Source of the DNA: DATJSJ01 sp035504175
GTDB taxonomy: Bacteria > Pseudomonadota > Alphaproteobacteria > Acetobacterales > Acetobacteraceae
Assembly: GCA_035504175.1 (NCBI GenBank)
Contig: DATJSJ010000050.1
Location: 1 to 15,800 of the forward strand
DNA: 15,800 nucleotides
Direction: 5' to 3'
Position numbers and translations under genes: made by a program. This document shows, in pieces, positions 8,104 through 14,886 of the stretch. Below the pieces are notes generated by a model. That model saw nothing but the letters and a program-made list of their open reading frames with translations. It had not been told where the DNA came from and did not search any database. The number at the start of each line of letters is the position of its first letter. Positions within the stretch are counted from its first letter, which is position 1.

Positions 8104-9461
8104 CAGATCTTCTCCGTGTTTCGCTCGGGTTTGGTCCGACCCCGCCGCGCGGCGCGAAAATTCGCGCCGCCTCCGGGTTTCGCCACCTGGCGCGCCCGGC
8201 CGAAGGCCATCGCATCGGCCGCCACATCCTCGGTGATGACGCTGCCCGCGGCGATGAAGACGCCGTCGCCCAGCACGAGCGGTGCGACCAGCGTCGCATG
8301 CGAGCCGATGAAGGCGCCGCCGCCGATCTCGGTGCGGTGCTTGGCGAAGCCGTCGTAATTGCAGGTGATGGTGCCGGCGCCGATGTTGCTGCGCGCGCCG
8401 ATCTCGGTGTCACCGAGATAGCTCAAATGGTTGGCCTTCGATCCCGGCCCGAGCCGTGTTGCCTTGAGCTCGACGAAATTGCCGACATGCGCCGCGGTCT
8501 CGATGATCGTGCCGGGGCGCAGCCGCGCGAACGGGCCGATCACCGCCCCGGGACCGATCCGGCAGCCGGTCAGGTGCGTGAAGGAGAGGATCTCCGCCCC
8601 TTCGGCGACGCTCACGCCTGGGCCGAACACGACATGCGGGCCGATCGTGACATCCGGCGCCAGCTTCGTGTCGGCCGCCAGGTACACCGTCTCGGGTGCG
8701 ATCAGCGTGACGCCGACCGCCATCGCCTCGGCGCGCAGCCAGGACTGCACCGTTGCCTCGGCGGCCGCGAGCTCCGCGCGCGAGTTGACGCCGCGCAGCT
8801 CCGCCTCCGGCGCCTCGACCGCGGCAACGCCGACCGCTTCGTCCACCGCCAGCCCCACGACGTCGGTCAGGTAATATTCGCCCTTGGCATTGTCGTTGCG
8901 CACCGCCCGCAGCCAGCGCCGCATGTCGGCCGCGTCGGCGCACAGCACCCCGGCATTGCAAAGGGTGACCGCCCGCTCCGCCGGCCCGGCATCCGCCCAT
9001 TCGACGATCCGGCTCACGAACTCCCGCCCGCCGGGGCCGGGAGCGGTTAGCACACGCCCGTAACGATCCGGATCAGTCGGACGCATGGCCAGCAGTGCCA
9101 GGCCGGCATCCCCGGCCGCGCGCCGGTCGCGCAGCGCCCGCAGCGTCTCCGGCCGGATCAGTGGGTTGTCGGCGTAGAGAATGGCGACCTCGCCCTCGCC
9201 AAAGTGATCCGCCGCGGCCAGCGCGGCATGCGCGGTGCCGAGCCGCTCCGCCTGCACCACGACCTCGTGCGGCGCGGCCAGCGCGGCCACGGCGTCCATG
9301 TCCGGACCGATCACGACGACGATGCGGTCGAACGCCGCCTCGCAACTGGCGATCAGATGCCGCAGCATCGGCCGGCCGGCGATCGGGTGGAGTGCCTTCG
9401 GCCGCGTCGATTTCATGCGGGTACCGAGGCCGGCGGCGAGCAGGATGGCGGTTGCGGTCAT
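8103..9461 (-). CDS. glmU: Bifunctional GlcNAc-1-P uridylyltransferase / GlcN-1-P acetyltransferase
   Basis: Catalyses the last two steps to UDP-GlcNAc. It acetylates glucosamine-1-P and then transfers UMP to GlcNAc-1-P. From the ATG at 9461 it is 452 aa, typical for GlmU. The N-terminal nucleotidyltransferase domain opens with LLAAGLGTRMKS and has GTAHA near 75. The metal-site Asp98 lies in LYADNPL, where GDVPL or GDTPL is more usual. The left-handed beta-helix acetyltransferase domain covers about 250-430, with catalytic His345 in KANHLSYLGD and GAGTITCNYDG near 361. The tail after 430 is short and basic. No clear ribosome-binding site precedes 9461. An in-frame ATG at 9494 would add 11 residues. 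It forms an operon with glmS (TGATG) and is divergent from gph. Confidence 0.96.
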   Translation of the reverse strand: MTATAILLAAGLGTRMKSTRPKALHPIAGRPMLRHLIASCEAAFDRIVVVIGPDMDAVAALAAPHEVVVQAERLGTAHAALAAADHFGEGEVAILYADNPLIRPETLRALRDRRAAGDAGLALLAMRPTDPDRYGRVLTAPGPGGREFVSRIVEWADAGPAERAVTLCNAGVLCADAADMRRWLRAVRNDNAKGEYYLTDVVGLAVDEAVGVAAVEAPEAELRGVNSRAELAAAEATVQSWLRAEAMAVGVTLIAPETVYLAADTKLAPDVTIGPHVVFGPGVSVAEGAEILSFTHLTGCRIGPGAVIGPFARLRPGTIIETAAHVGNFVELKATRLGPGSKANHLSYLGDTEIGARSNIGAGTITCNYDGFAKHRTEIGGGAFIGSHATLVAPLVLGDGVFIAAGSVITEDVAADAMAFGRARQVAKPGGGANFRAARRGRTKPERNTEKI

Positions 9462-9493
9462 GGGGCCCCGGGGTAGCGGCGGGGATTGCGCCA

Positions 9494-9517
9494 TGTCAAA
9501 GCCCCGCCTGTCAAAGC
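9494..9517. repeat. Direct repeat TGTCAAAGC x2 in the glmU/gph divergent spacer
   Basis: The nine bases TGTCAAAGC occur at 9494-9502 and again at 9509-9517, 15 bp apart start to start, in the only non-coding DNA between divergent glmU and gph. On the minus strand each copy reads GCTTTGACA and so contains the consensus -35 hexamer TTGACA. For the copy nearer glmU, the hexamer 17 nt further on is CTACCC, a poor -10. The pair may be promoter elements or a two-site operator; neither is shown. Confidence 0.35.
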
Positions 9518-9552
9518 TGATTTCGGAGTGCAACGACGTGCCACCCTGCCCG

Positions 9553-10218
9553 ATGCCGATCCTGGCCCTCGATCTCGACGGCACGCTCATCGACTCCGTG
9601 CCGGACCTCGCTGCCGCGATCAACCGGGTGATGGCCGCCCGAAGCCTCGCCCCCTTCACCCGCCCGGAAGTGGCCGCCATGGTCGGCGACGGGGTGGCGA
9701 TGCTGGTCCGCCGCGCCTTCGCGGCCCGCGGGCGCGAGCCCGACGCCGACGCGATCGCCGACTACATCGCCGACTACACCGCCCATGCCGTGGTCGAGAC
9801 CCGTCCCTTCCCGGGTGTGCTGCCGGCGCTCGAGCAGCTCCGCGCCGAGGGCTGGCGGCTCGCCATCTGCACCAACAAGCCGGAAGCGGCGACCCACGCG
9901 CTGCTGCGGGCCCTCGGCATCGACGCGCTGTTCGCGGCGGTCGGCGGCGGCGACAGTTTCCCCGTGCGCAAGCCCGATCCGGCGCATCTGCTGGCGACCC
10001 TGCGCGCCGCCGGCGGCGAGGCGCGGCCGGAATGCGCGGTGATGGTGGGCGATCACGTCAACGACGTGCGGGCGGCGCACGGGGCCGGGCTGCCCTGCAT
10101 CTTCGCCGCCTGGGGCTACGGCGCCCCGGCCATGGCGGAGGGTGCGGAGGCGGTTGCGGCCAGCTTCACGGAGGTGCCGGCGCTCGCCCGCCGGCTGCTG
10201 CAGCAGCGCACCGCCTGA
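9553..10218 (+). CDS. gph: Phosphoglycolate phosphatase-like HAD hydrolase
   Basis: Cytoplasmic HAD-family phosphatase, probably removing phosphate from 2-phosphoglycolate, as Gph proteins do. It is 221 aa. HAD motif I is DLDGTLIDS near residue 6, with the nucleophile Asp first. A helical cap (about 15-80) follows. Motif II is ICTNKPE, motif III the Lys in RKPDP, and motif IV GDHVNDVRAA, where most Gph proteins have GDS in place of GDH. The ATG at 9553 has no ribosome-binding site. A GTG at 9538 has GGAG 9 nt upstream and would add five residues (VPPCP), so the true start may be there. An ATG at 9493 would also be in frame. It is divergent from glmU. Substrate assignment within the HAD family is uncertain. 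Confidence 0.85.
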   Translation: MPILALDLDGTLIDSVPDLAAAINRVMAARSLAPFTRPEVAAMVGDGVAMLVRRAFAARGREPDADAIADYIADYTAHAVVETRPFPGVLPALEQLRAEGWRLAICTNKPEAATHALLRALGIDALFAAVGGGDSFPVRKPDPAHLLATLRAAGGEARPECAVMVGDHVNDVRAAHGAGLPCIFAAWGYGAPAMAEGAEAVAASFTEVPALARRLLQQRTA

Positions 10219-10250
10219 GTCGGCGCGACGATCCGCGCTGCTGCCCGCCG

Positions 10251-10267
10251 CCCGGCGAACCGCCGGG
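10251..10267. terminator. Hairpin between convergent gph and DUF3108 gene
   Basis: A perfect 7-bp inverted repeat, CCCGGCG and CGCCGGG around an AAC loop, lies in the 56-nt spacer between two converging stop codons. Position and GC-rich stem suggest a shared terminator. The nearest T-run (TCTTTTG) on the plus strand starts about 12 nt beyond the stem, so efficiency is doubtful. Confidence 0.5.
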
Positions 10268-10274
10268 GCGACGC

Positions 10275-11066
10275 TCAGTCTTTTGCCGACAGCAGGTAGC
10301 AGGTCGCCGCGCCGAACCAGCGGGTCTCGAAGGCGATCCGCACCGGCAGCGGCGGCTCGCCGGGCAGCGGTCGGGCGAACCAGGCGGAGCCGTGCTGCTT
10401 GCGGCGGAGTTCGTCCGGGTCCTCGCCATGCTTGAACCCGGCCGTCTCCTCGCCGACGAAGTCGCAGCGCAGCGCCAGCCCGGCGAATTGCGAGCCATGC
10501 GCCGGCCGCAGCATCTCCACCCCCACGGTGTGCGCGGAGATGCGTGCTGCGCGGCGGCCGTCGAAGGTCGCGACCTGCCCGTCGCAGCGCCCGGTGCTGG
10601 CGACGTGGCGGATCAGCAGCACCATGGCGCTGAGCGTGTCCATCGTGTGCAGCTGCATCGAGACCGGCACCGGATCGCGCTCGCCATCGGTCGGCGGCTG
10701 CAGGAGCTGCACCTCCGGCATACCGTTACGGTAACGGATCAGGGTCCGCCGCGGCTGCCCCCTGATGTCGCCATAGCTGTAGAACTGCAGCGGATCCGGA
10801 TCGCCGTCCTCGTCCCAGACCCCCTGCACCATGCTGTCGGTCTCGCTGTGCAGAAAGAAGCCGAACAGCCCTGCCGTGCGGTAGTGGACGTGCAGCCCGT
10901 ACCCCGAATCGGTCTCGTCCAGCACCGCCTGCAGCCGCAACACGTTCAGGCCGGCCGCATAGGTGGCGTAGGCGAGATCCACCGGCTTCTGCGCCGCCGC
11001 CGTGCAGGGGAGCAGTGACAAGGCGAACATTCCGGCGATTCGCAGGTGCATGCGGCAATTGTGCAT
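10275..11066 (-). CDS. Exported DUF3108 domain-containing protein
   Basis: A protein of 263 aa with an N-terminal signal peptide: a short basic stretch, the hydrophobic run GMFALSLLP, and an Ala-rich cleavage region near TAAAQ. It is therefore probably periplasmic. The mature part resembles DUF3108 proteins, with a YATYAAGLNVLRL-like opening, a GLFGFF motif, a central FYSYGDIRGQPR segment, and LRCDFVG...AWFARP towards the end. That family has no established activity. The ATG at 11066 was used; a second ATG at 11051 would give a cleaner signal peptide, and neither has a Shine-Dalgarno. It lies 36 nt downstream of the sugar isomerase-like gene on the same strand, so the two may be co-transcribed. 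Confidence 0.75.
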   Translation of the reverse strand: MHNCRMHLRIAGMFALSLLPCTAAAQKPVDLAYATYAAGLNVLRLQAVLDETDSGYGLHVHYRTAGLFGFFLHSETDSMVQGVWDEDGDPDPLQFYSYGDIRGQPRRTLIRYRNGMPEVQLLQPPTDGERDPVPVSMQLHTMDTLSAMVLLIRHVASTGRCDGQVATFDGRRAARISAHTVGVEMLRPAHGSQFAGLALRCDFVGEETAGFKHGEDPDELRRKQHGSAWFARPLPGEPPLPVRIAFETRWFGAATCYLLSAKD

Positions 11067-11102
11067 CGCAGTGCACGTCGCGCAAGCGCCACGGCGTGAC
11101 GG

Positions 11103-12011
11103 TCAGACGATGACGTGCGGCCGCCAGTAATCGGCGGATTCGCGCATCGCGGCGACCACCTGGCTGTCGGTCGGCTCGCGCTCGCGGAAGGTGAACTCGA
11201 ACACCAGCTCGGCCTCCTCGACCCCGACCTCGTGCAGCGTCGCCAGCACCCGCTGCGGCGTGATCCGGCCGTCGCGGTTGAAGGCGGCGGTAAACGGCCA
11301 GTGGCCGCCCTTGTTGGCGGAGCTCTGCTTGATGTGGATCACCCCCGAATCCGCAGCGAACTCGGTGAGCCAGGCATAGGGGTCGTAGTCGCGCGCGTCG
11401 GGCGAGCTGACATCGCCGTGATCGATATCCAGATTGATCCGGAACGGCACCGCCATGTCGCGGTTCATCTCGCCCTGCAGCCGGCGGCATTCGCCAAGCG
11501 TCTCCCCCTGCTCCCGATGCACCGACATCGGCTCCCACATCAGGTAAGGCAGGCCGCGCGACGCGGCGTGCTCCGCGATCCGCCGCCAACCGTCCAGCGC
11601 CTGGGCAAAACGCTGCTGCCGCCGCGCCGGATCGTTGTTGTCCCGATAGGTGAAGATGCCGATCTGGCTGCCGGTCGCGCGGCCACCGAGATCGGCGGTG
11701 ACGTCGACGAAGCGCTTGAACCATTCGACCCAGTGCGCCCGCACTGCCGCATCCGGATGCGCGAGATGGTTCACCCGGGTGAAGGCGCCAGTGAAGGTGG
11801 TGGTGATAGCGACCCCGTGCGCGGCGCAGGCGCGGTCATAGCGCCGCACGTGATCGGCCAGCACGGCGTCGGGCAGGTCGGGATTCAGCATGCAGGCGGT
11901 GAGCTGGATGCGGTGCATGCCGATCTCCTCGGCGACGGTGCGCACCAGCTCTTCCGGTTCCGCGAAGCGATTGACCGCGCAGTTGGTATTGATCGCAAGG
12001 GTGACCGCCAT
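11103..12011 (-). CDS. Sugar-phosphate isomerase/epimerase-like TIM-barrel protein
   Basis: A protein of 302 aa of the xylose isomerase-like TIM-barrel (AP endonuclease 2) superfamily, which contains metal-dependent ketose epimerases and isomerases. It starts INTNCAVNRF on the first strand. Likely metal ligands in order are Glu160 (LMWEPMSVHRE), an Asp in RINLDIDHGD (195 or 197), His226 (VIHIKQS) and Glu272 (VFEFTFRE). The HIKQSSANKGGHWPF loop near 225-240 is probably part of the substrate pocket. The ATG at 12011 has GGGAGG about 6 nt upstream. Related proteins occur in tetritol and branched-sugar pathways, such as erythrulose-phosphate epimerases, but nothing nearby fixes the substrate. There is no kinase, transporter or dehydrogenase partner. 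It follows a palindrome-rich spacer. Confidence 0.75.
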   Translation of the reverse strand: MAVTLAINTNCAVNRFAEPEELVRTVAEEIGMHRIQLTACMLNPDLPDAVLADHVRRYDRACAAHGVAITTTFTGAFTRVNHLAHPDAAVRAHWVEWFKRFVDVTADLGGRATGSQIGIFTYRDNNDPARRQQRFAQALDGWRRIAEHAASRGLPYLMWEPMSVHREQGETLGECRRLQGEMNRDMAVPFRINLDIDHGDVSSPDARDYDPYAWLTEFAADSGVIHIKQSSANKGGHWPFTAAFNRDGRITPQRVLATLHEVGVEEAELVFEFTFREREPTDSQVVAAMRESADYWRPHVIV

Positions 12012-12039
12012 GCCCGCCTCCCGGTTTTGGCGGCAACCT

Positions 12040-12088
12040 AGACCATGATCGCCGGCGGTGGAATCGCCGGGGGCGTGAATCATGGTCT
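12040..12088. repeat. Perfect 10-bp inverted repeat (RIME-like element, part 1)
   Basis: AGACCATGAT (12040-12049) and ATCATGGTCT (12079-12088) are perfect inverted copies. An inner CGCC/GGCG stem and a direct repeat of ATCGCCGG lie between them. The arms are followed by an A-rich linker (GAAAACAAGTCGCTAGA, 12089-12105) and then a second palindrome. This order resembles the dispersed intergenic mosaic elements known from alphaproteobacterial genomes. Only one copy is present here, so dispersal cannot be judged. Confidence 0.55.
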
Positions 12089-12105
12089 GAAAACAAGTCG
12101 CTAGA

Positions 12106-12139
12106 GCCGGATCACTCGGCACGGACGGAGTGATCCGGC
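12106..12139. repeat. Perfect 11-bp inverted repeat (RIME-like element, part 2)
   Basis: GCCGGATCACT (12106-12116) and AGTGATCCGGC (12129-12139) are perfect inverted copies around a 12-nt loop. The stem is much less GC-rich than the surrounding spacer. It lies just 17 nt beyond the first palindrome and seems to form one unit with it. Confidence 0.55.
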
Positions 12140-12175
12140 GCCAGACCGCAACCGCCGGCGCGGGGCAAAGCGATC

Positions 12176-12234
12176 CCCGGCGGGCCGCACGCCGCCCGCC
12201 GGGCACGTGCGGTCACGCCCAGGCGGCCGCCTGG
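12176..12234. repeat. Two further perfect palindromes in the 12.0-12.3 kb spacer
   Basis: CCCGGCGGGC (12176-12185) and GCCCGCCGGG (12194-12203) form a perfect 10-bp hairpin with an 8-nt loop. At 12219-12234 the 16-nt sequence CCAGGCGGCCGCCTGG is a perfect dyad with no loop. They lie in the 284-nt gap between the isomerase start and the csbD stop, where I see no gene, and may serve as structural repeats or terminators. Confidence 0.5.
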
Positions 12235-12270
12235 CGGCTCCGCCGCCCTCTGCGATGCAACCTGCCTCGC

Positions 12271-12291
12271 GGCGACCGGAAGACCGTCGCC
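12271..12291 (-). terminator. Hairpin just downstream of the csbD-like gene
   Basis: On the minus strand, starting 4 nt after the TGA of the CsbD-like gene, an 8-bp stem with one bulge and a TCTT loop can form (GGCGAC paired with GTCGCC at its base). No U-run follows. Position suggests transcription termination for csbD; evidence is only structural. Confidence 0.4.
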
Positions 12292-12295
12292 GGGC

Positions 12296-12559
12296 TCAGC
12301 TCAGCCGGCCGGCCAGATACCCGACACCGATCGCAATCAGCAGAGCGGTCAGCGGCTGCTCGCGGATCCGCTCGCTCACCGTGCCGACCGTGTCGCCGAT
12401 CTGATCGGCTGCCTGCCCATAGGCTCGCTGCGCCTGGCCGGCCATCTGGTCGAACTTTCCCTCGGCCCGCAGCTTGGCGTCGCCGGTCAGCCGGCCGATC
12501 CCCTCTTTGGCCTTGCCACCGAGATCCCGCGCAGCCCCTTCGACCCTGTTCTCGTCCAT
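12296..12559 (-). CDS. CsbD family stress-response protein with C-terminal membrane anchor
   Basis: A small protein of 87 aa. Residues 1-60 match the CsbD fold pattern: MDENRVEGAARDLGGKAKEGIG, then LTGDAKLRAEGKFDQMAGQAQ. CsbD-like proteins are abundant general-stress proteins with no known biochemical activity. After residue 60 the protein continues with a RIREQPLTALLIAIGVGYLAG segment like the C-terminal anchor of ElaB/YqjD/DUF883 proteins, which suggests attachment to the inner membrane. The ATG at 12559 is preceded by a purine-rich AGGAGGAAGGAAAG stretch, a strong ribosome-binding region. It stands alone between the nagA operon and the palindrome spacer. A stress-type (ECF sigma) promoter is expected but not convincingly seen. 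Confidence 0.88.
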   Translation of the reverse strand: MDENRVEGAARDLGGKAKEGIGRLTGDAKLRAEGKFDQMAGQAQRAYGQAADQIGDTVGTVSERIREQPLTALLIAIGVGYLAGRLS

Positions 12560-12581
12560 CGGCTTTCCTTCCTCCTCTCGC

Positions 12582-12617
12582 GCGGCGGCTGCCGCTGCTG
12601 CGGCGCCTTACGCGCCG
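12582..12617. other. Hairpins in the nagA-csbD spacer
   Basis: The 126-nt spacer (12560-12685) contains GCGGC/GCCGC (12582-12595, GGCT loop) and CGGCGC/GCGCCG (12601-12617, CTTAC loop). On the minus strand the second lies about 70 nt past the nagA stop and could end the amino-sugar operon transcript. The csbD promoter must also lie in this spacer or within nagA. No strong -35/-10 pair was recognised. Confidence 0.35.
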
Positions 12618-12685
12618 GACGGCCACGCGATGCAAGCAGCGCGGCGCGACCGGTTCACATCGCCGTCAGCGGAACGAAAGCGCCG

Positions 12686-13840
12686 TCACGCAGCCTGCCA
12701 CTCCCCGGCCACCCAGCTCCCCTCCACCCGCAGATCGGGCGAAAGCTGCACCAGATCCGCCTGACACCCGGGCGCGATCCTTCCGCGATCCGCGAGGCGC
12801 AGAAAGTCTGCTGGACAGGTCGAGGCCATGCGCAGCGCCTCCGCGGGCTCGACCCCGAGCATCCCCACGGCGTTGCGCACCGCCGCCGCCATGTCGATAT
12901 CGGCCCCGGCCAGTGTGCCGTCCTCCGCCGTCAGGCGGCCGTCGCGCCGCAGGATCGTCCGGCCGCCGAGCCGGAACCCGGTCGCGTCCGTGCCGGTCGG
13001 CGGCATCGCGTCGGTCACCAGGTACACGCGTCCCGGCGTCTTGCAGCGCAGCGCCAGGCGCAGCATCGCCGGATGCACGTGGATGCCGTCGGCGATGATG
13101 CCGCACCAGCTCCCGGCATCCAGCATCGCCGCCGCCGCCGGACCGGGCGCCCGGCTCGCCGGCTGCGGCATGGCGTTGAACAGATGCGTGGCACCGCGCA
13201 CGCCGAGGCCGAACGCCGCCCGCATCCGCTCGAAGCTCGCGGCAGTATGCCCGGCGGAGAGAATCACCCCGGCCGCCGCCAGCCGCTCCAGCGTCTCGTC
13301 CGGCACGCATTCCGGCGCCACCGTCAGCAGCACCGACCCGGGCAGCCGGGCGGCGCACCCGGCAAGGAAATCGACATCCGCCGCCGTGATCGGCCGGATG
13401 TGGCGGGGATCGTGCACCCCCGGCCGCTCCGTGCTGATGAACGGGCCTTCGAAATGCACGCCGAGCACGCCCGAGCCCGGTTCGGCCATCGCCGCCACGA
13501 CCGCCTCCGCCGCCGCCTGCATCCGCTCCGGCGCGTCCGTGATCAGGGTGGGCAGCAGACCGGTCGTGCCGAACCGGCGATGCGCGGCGGTGATCGCACG
13601 CAGCCCCGCCGGGCTCGGGTCGTCGTTGAACAGCACGCCGCCGCCGCCATTGACCTGCGCGTCGATGAAGCCGGGAGCGAGGATCGCATCCGACGCCAGC
13701 CGCGTCGTCGCGGACCCCGCCTCGCCCGCCGGCACCACTGCCTCGATCCGCGCCCCCGCCAGCACCACCGCCAGTCCGGACCGCAGCCCGTCCGGTGTCA
13801 GCACCTGGCCGCCCGCCAGAACCTGCCGCGCCTCGTTCAT
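12686..13840 (-). CDS. nagA: N-acetylglucosamine-6-phosphate deacetylase
   Basis: Removes acetate from GlcNAc-6-phosphate to give glucosamine 6-phosphate in the cytoplasm. It is 384 aa, the usual length for the amidohydrolase-superfamily NagA. Residues visible are Gln62/Asn64 in DAQVNGGGG (the E. coli-type single-metal variant in place of HxH), Glu131 in HFEGPF, His198 in SAGHTAAS, His219 in ATHLFNAM, His254/His256 in DGIHVHP, and catalytic Asp277 in LVTDAMPP. The ATG overlaps the stop of the upstream SIS gene by one base (TGATG). A GGAG lies 8 nt upstream of the ATG. It is the last gene of the murQ-gntR-SIS-nagA unit. Confidence 0.95.
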   Translation of the reverse strand: MNEARQVLAGGQVLTPDGLRSGLAVVLAGARIEAVVPAGEAGSATTRLASDAILAPGFIDAQVNGGGGVLFNDDPSPAGLRAITAAHRRFGTTGLLPTLITDAPERMQAAAEAVVAAMAEPGSGVLGVHFEGPFISTERPGVHDPRHIRPITAADVDFLAGCAARLPGSVLLTVAPECVPDETLERLAAAGVILSAGHTAASFERMRAAFGLGVRGATHLFNAMPQPASRAPGPAAAAMLDAGSWCGIIADGIHVHPAMLRLALRCKTPGRVYLVTDAMPPTGTDATGFRLGGRTILRRDGRLTAEDGTLAGADIDMAAAVRNAVGMLGVEPAEALRMASTCPADFLRLADRGRIAPGCQADLVQLSPDLRVEGSWVAGEWQAA

Positions 13841-14886
13841 CACACCGTCTCCGTCACCTTGCTCAGATGCGGCGGACGGTCGGGATCGAGGCCACGGGCG
13901 CGCGCCAGGCCATCCACCGCGCGGTAGAAGCTCAGCAGCGCCGCGAGCGGCAGGGTCGCGGCCGGCGCGCCCTTCGGCACCGGCAGCGCGCTCGCGCCCG
14001 GCATCGTCGTGCCGGCCAGCCACACCGGCGCGCCCATCGCCGCCATCCGCCGCACCACCGCCTCGGTGTGCGGCGCCGCGGCGTCGGGCTGCGACACCGC
14101 CAGCACCGGGAAATCCGGCCCGACCAGCGCCAGCGGTCCGTGCACCACCTCTGCGGCGCTGAACGCCTCGCCATGCAGCCGGCAGGTCTCCTTCAGCTTC
14201 AGCGCCATCTCGCAGGCGACGCCGAAGCCCGGGCCGCGCCCGACCACGTACAGCCCCGCCGCGCGCGCCAGCGGCGCCAGCGCCCCGCCCCAGTCGCAGC
14301 CCAGGGCCTGCGCCAGCAGCTCCGGCAGCCCGCGCACCGCGTCCAGCAGCGCCGCGTCCTGCGACCACTGCGCCGCGAGCTGCAGAAGGCCCGCCATCGC
14401 CGCCAGGCAGGATTTGGTCGCCGCCACGCTCCGCTCCGCCCCGGCCGCCAGCGGGATCGCCACCTCGCACAGCTCCGGCAGCGGGCTCGTCATGTCGTTG
14501 ACGAACCCGACCACCAGCGCGCCGCCGTCCCGCGCCGCCTCGGTCAGGCGCAGCAGATCCGGGCTGCGGCCCGATTGCGACACCGCGACGAACAGCGCGC
14601 CCCGGACCGCCGGACGCACCCCGTAGACCGAGGCGACGGACGGCCCGACCGAGGCGACCGGGCAGCCCAGTGTCGTCTCGATCACGTGCTTGCCGTACAG
14701 CGCCGCGTGGTCCGAGCTGCCGCGGGCGCAGGTGACGACCACCGGCGGCGGAGCCCGGCGCAGCCGCTCGCCCAGCGCCGCGAACGCCGCACCCGAGTCT
14801 GCGATCTGCCGCGCCACGACCGCCGGCGCCTCCGCCGCCTCGACGGCCATCAGCGAGGGCGCGGCCGGTTTCGCGGGATCGCTCAA
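13840..14886 (-). CDS. GlmS-like SIS-domain glucosamine-6-phosphate deaminase (NagB-II type)
   Basis: Likely converts glucosamine 6-phosphate to fructose 6-phosphate and ammonia, the step after NagA. The 348-aa protein equals the isomerase half of GlmS without the glutaminase domain. SIS1 (about 35-170) has CARGSSDHAA and SQSGRSPDL. SIS2 (about 200-335) has GRGPGFGVACEMALKLKE and AEVVHGPLALV. The C-terminus DPDRPPHLSKVTETV is close to the GlmS tail. Lack of a glutaminase and linkage to nagA favour deamination, as shown for the Shewanella NagB-II type; an AgaS-like galactosamine specificity cannot be excluded. I chose a TTG start at 14886. It has GGAGG 7 nt upstream, overlaps the gntR stop (TTGA), and keeps the conserved SLMAVEAAEAP N-terminus intact. 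The ATG at 14850 would cut into that segment and has no ribosome-binding site. Confidence 0.88.
   Translation of the reverse strand: MSDPAKPAAPSLMAVEAAEAPAVVARQIADSGAAFAALGERLRRAPPPVVVTCARGSSDHAALYGKHVIETTLGCPVASVGPSVASVYGVRPAVRGALFVAVSQSGRSPDLLRLTEAARDGGALVVGFVNDMTSPLPELCEVAIPLAAGAERSVAATKSCLAAMAGLLQLAAQWSQDAALLDAVRGLPELLAQALGCDWGGALAPLARAAGLYVVGRGPGFGVACEMALKLKETCRLHGEAFSAAEVVHGPLALVGPDFPVLAVSQPDAAAPHTEAVVRRMAAMGAPVWLAGTTMPGASALPVPKGAPAATLPLAALLSFYRAVDGLARARGLDPDRPPHLSKVTETV

Noticed and set aside
8104..8160. Possible glmS ribozyme upstream of glmS
   Set aside because: The upstream DNA is glmU coding sequence with a one-base overlap, and the ribozyme is a feature of Gram-positive bacteria; no matching structure was seen.
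6349..8358. Plus-strand open frame of 669 codons opposite glmS and the end of glmU
   Set aside because: It spans two certain genes antisense and its translation is compositionally biased; it is a GC-driven shadow.
12031..12045. TGGTCTAG on the minus strand upstream of the isomerase, like half of the DasR/NagR operator
   Set aside because: Only one 8-bp half-site is present; the second half does not match and it coincides with an arm of the larger palindrome. Chance occurrence in a window this size is quite likely.
12620..12675. TGAAC-N17-TTGC on the minus strand upstream of csbD as a possible EcfG general-stress promoter
   Set aside because: It deviates from GGAAC-N16/17-CGTT in both elements; too weak to annotate.
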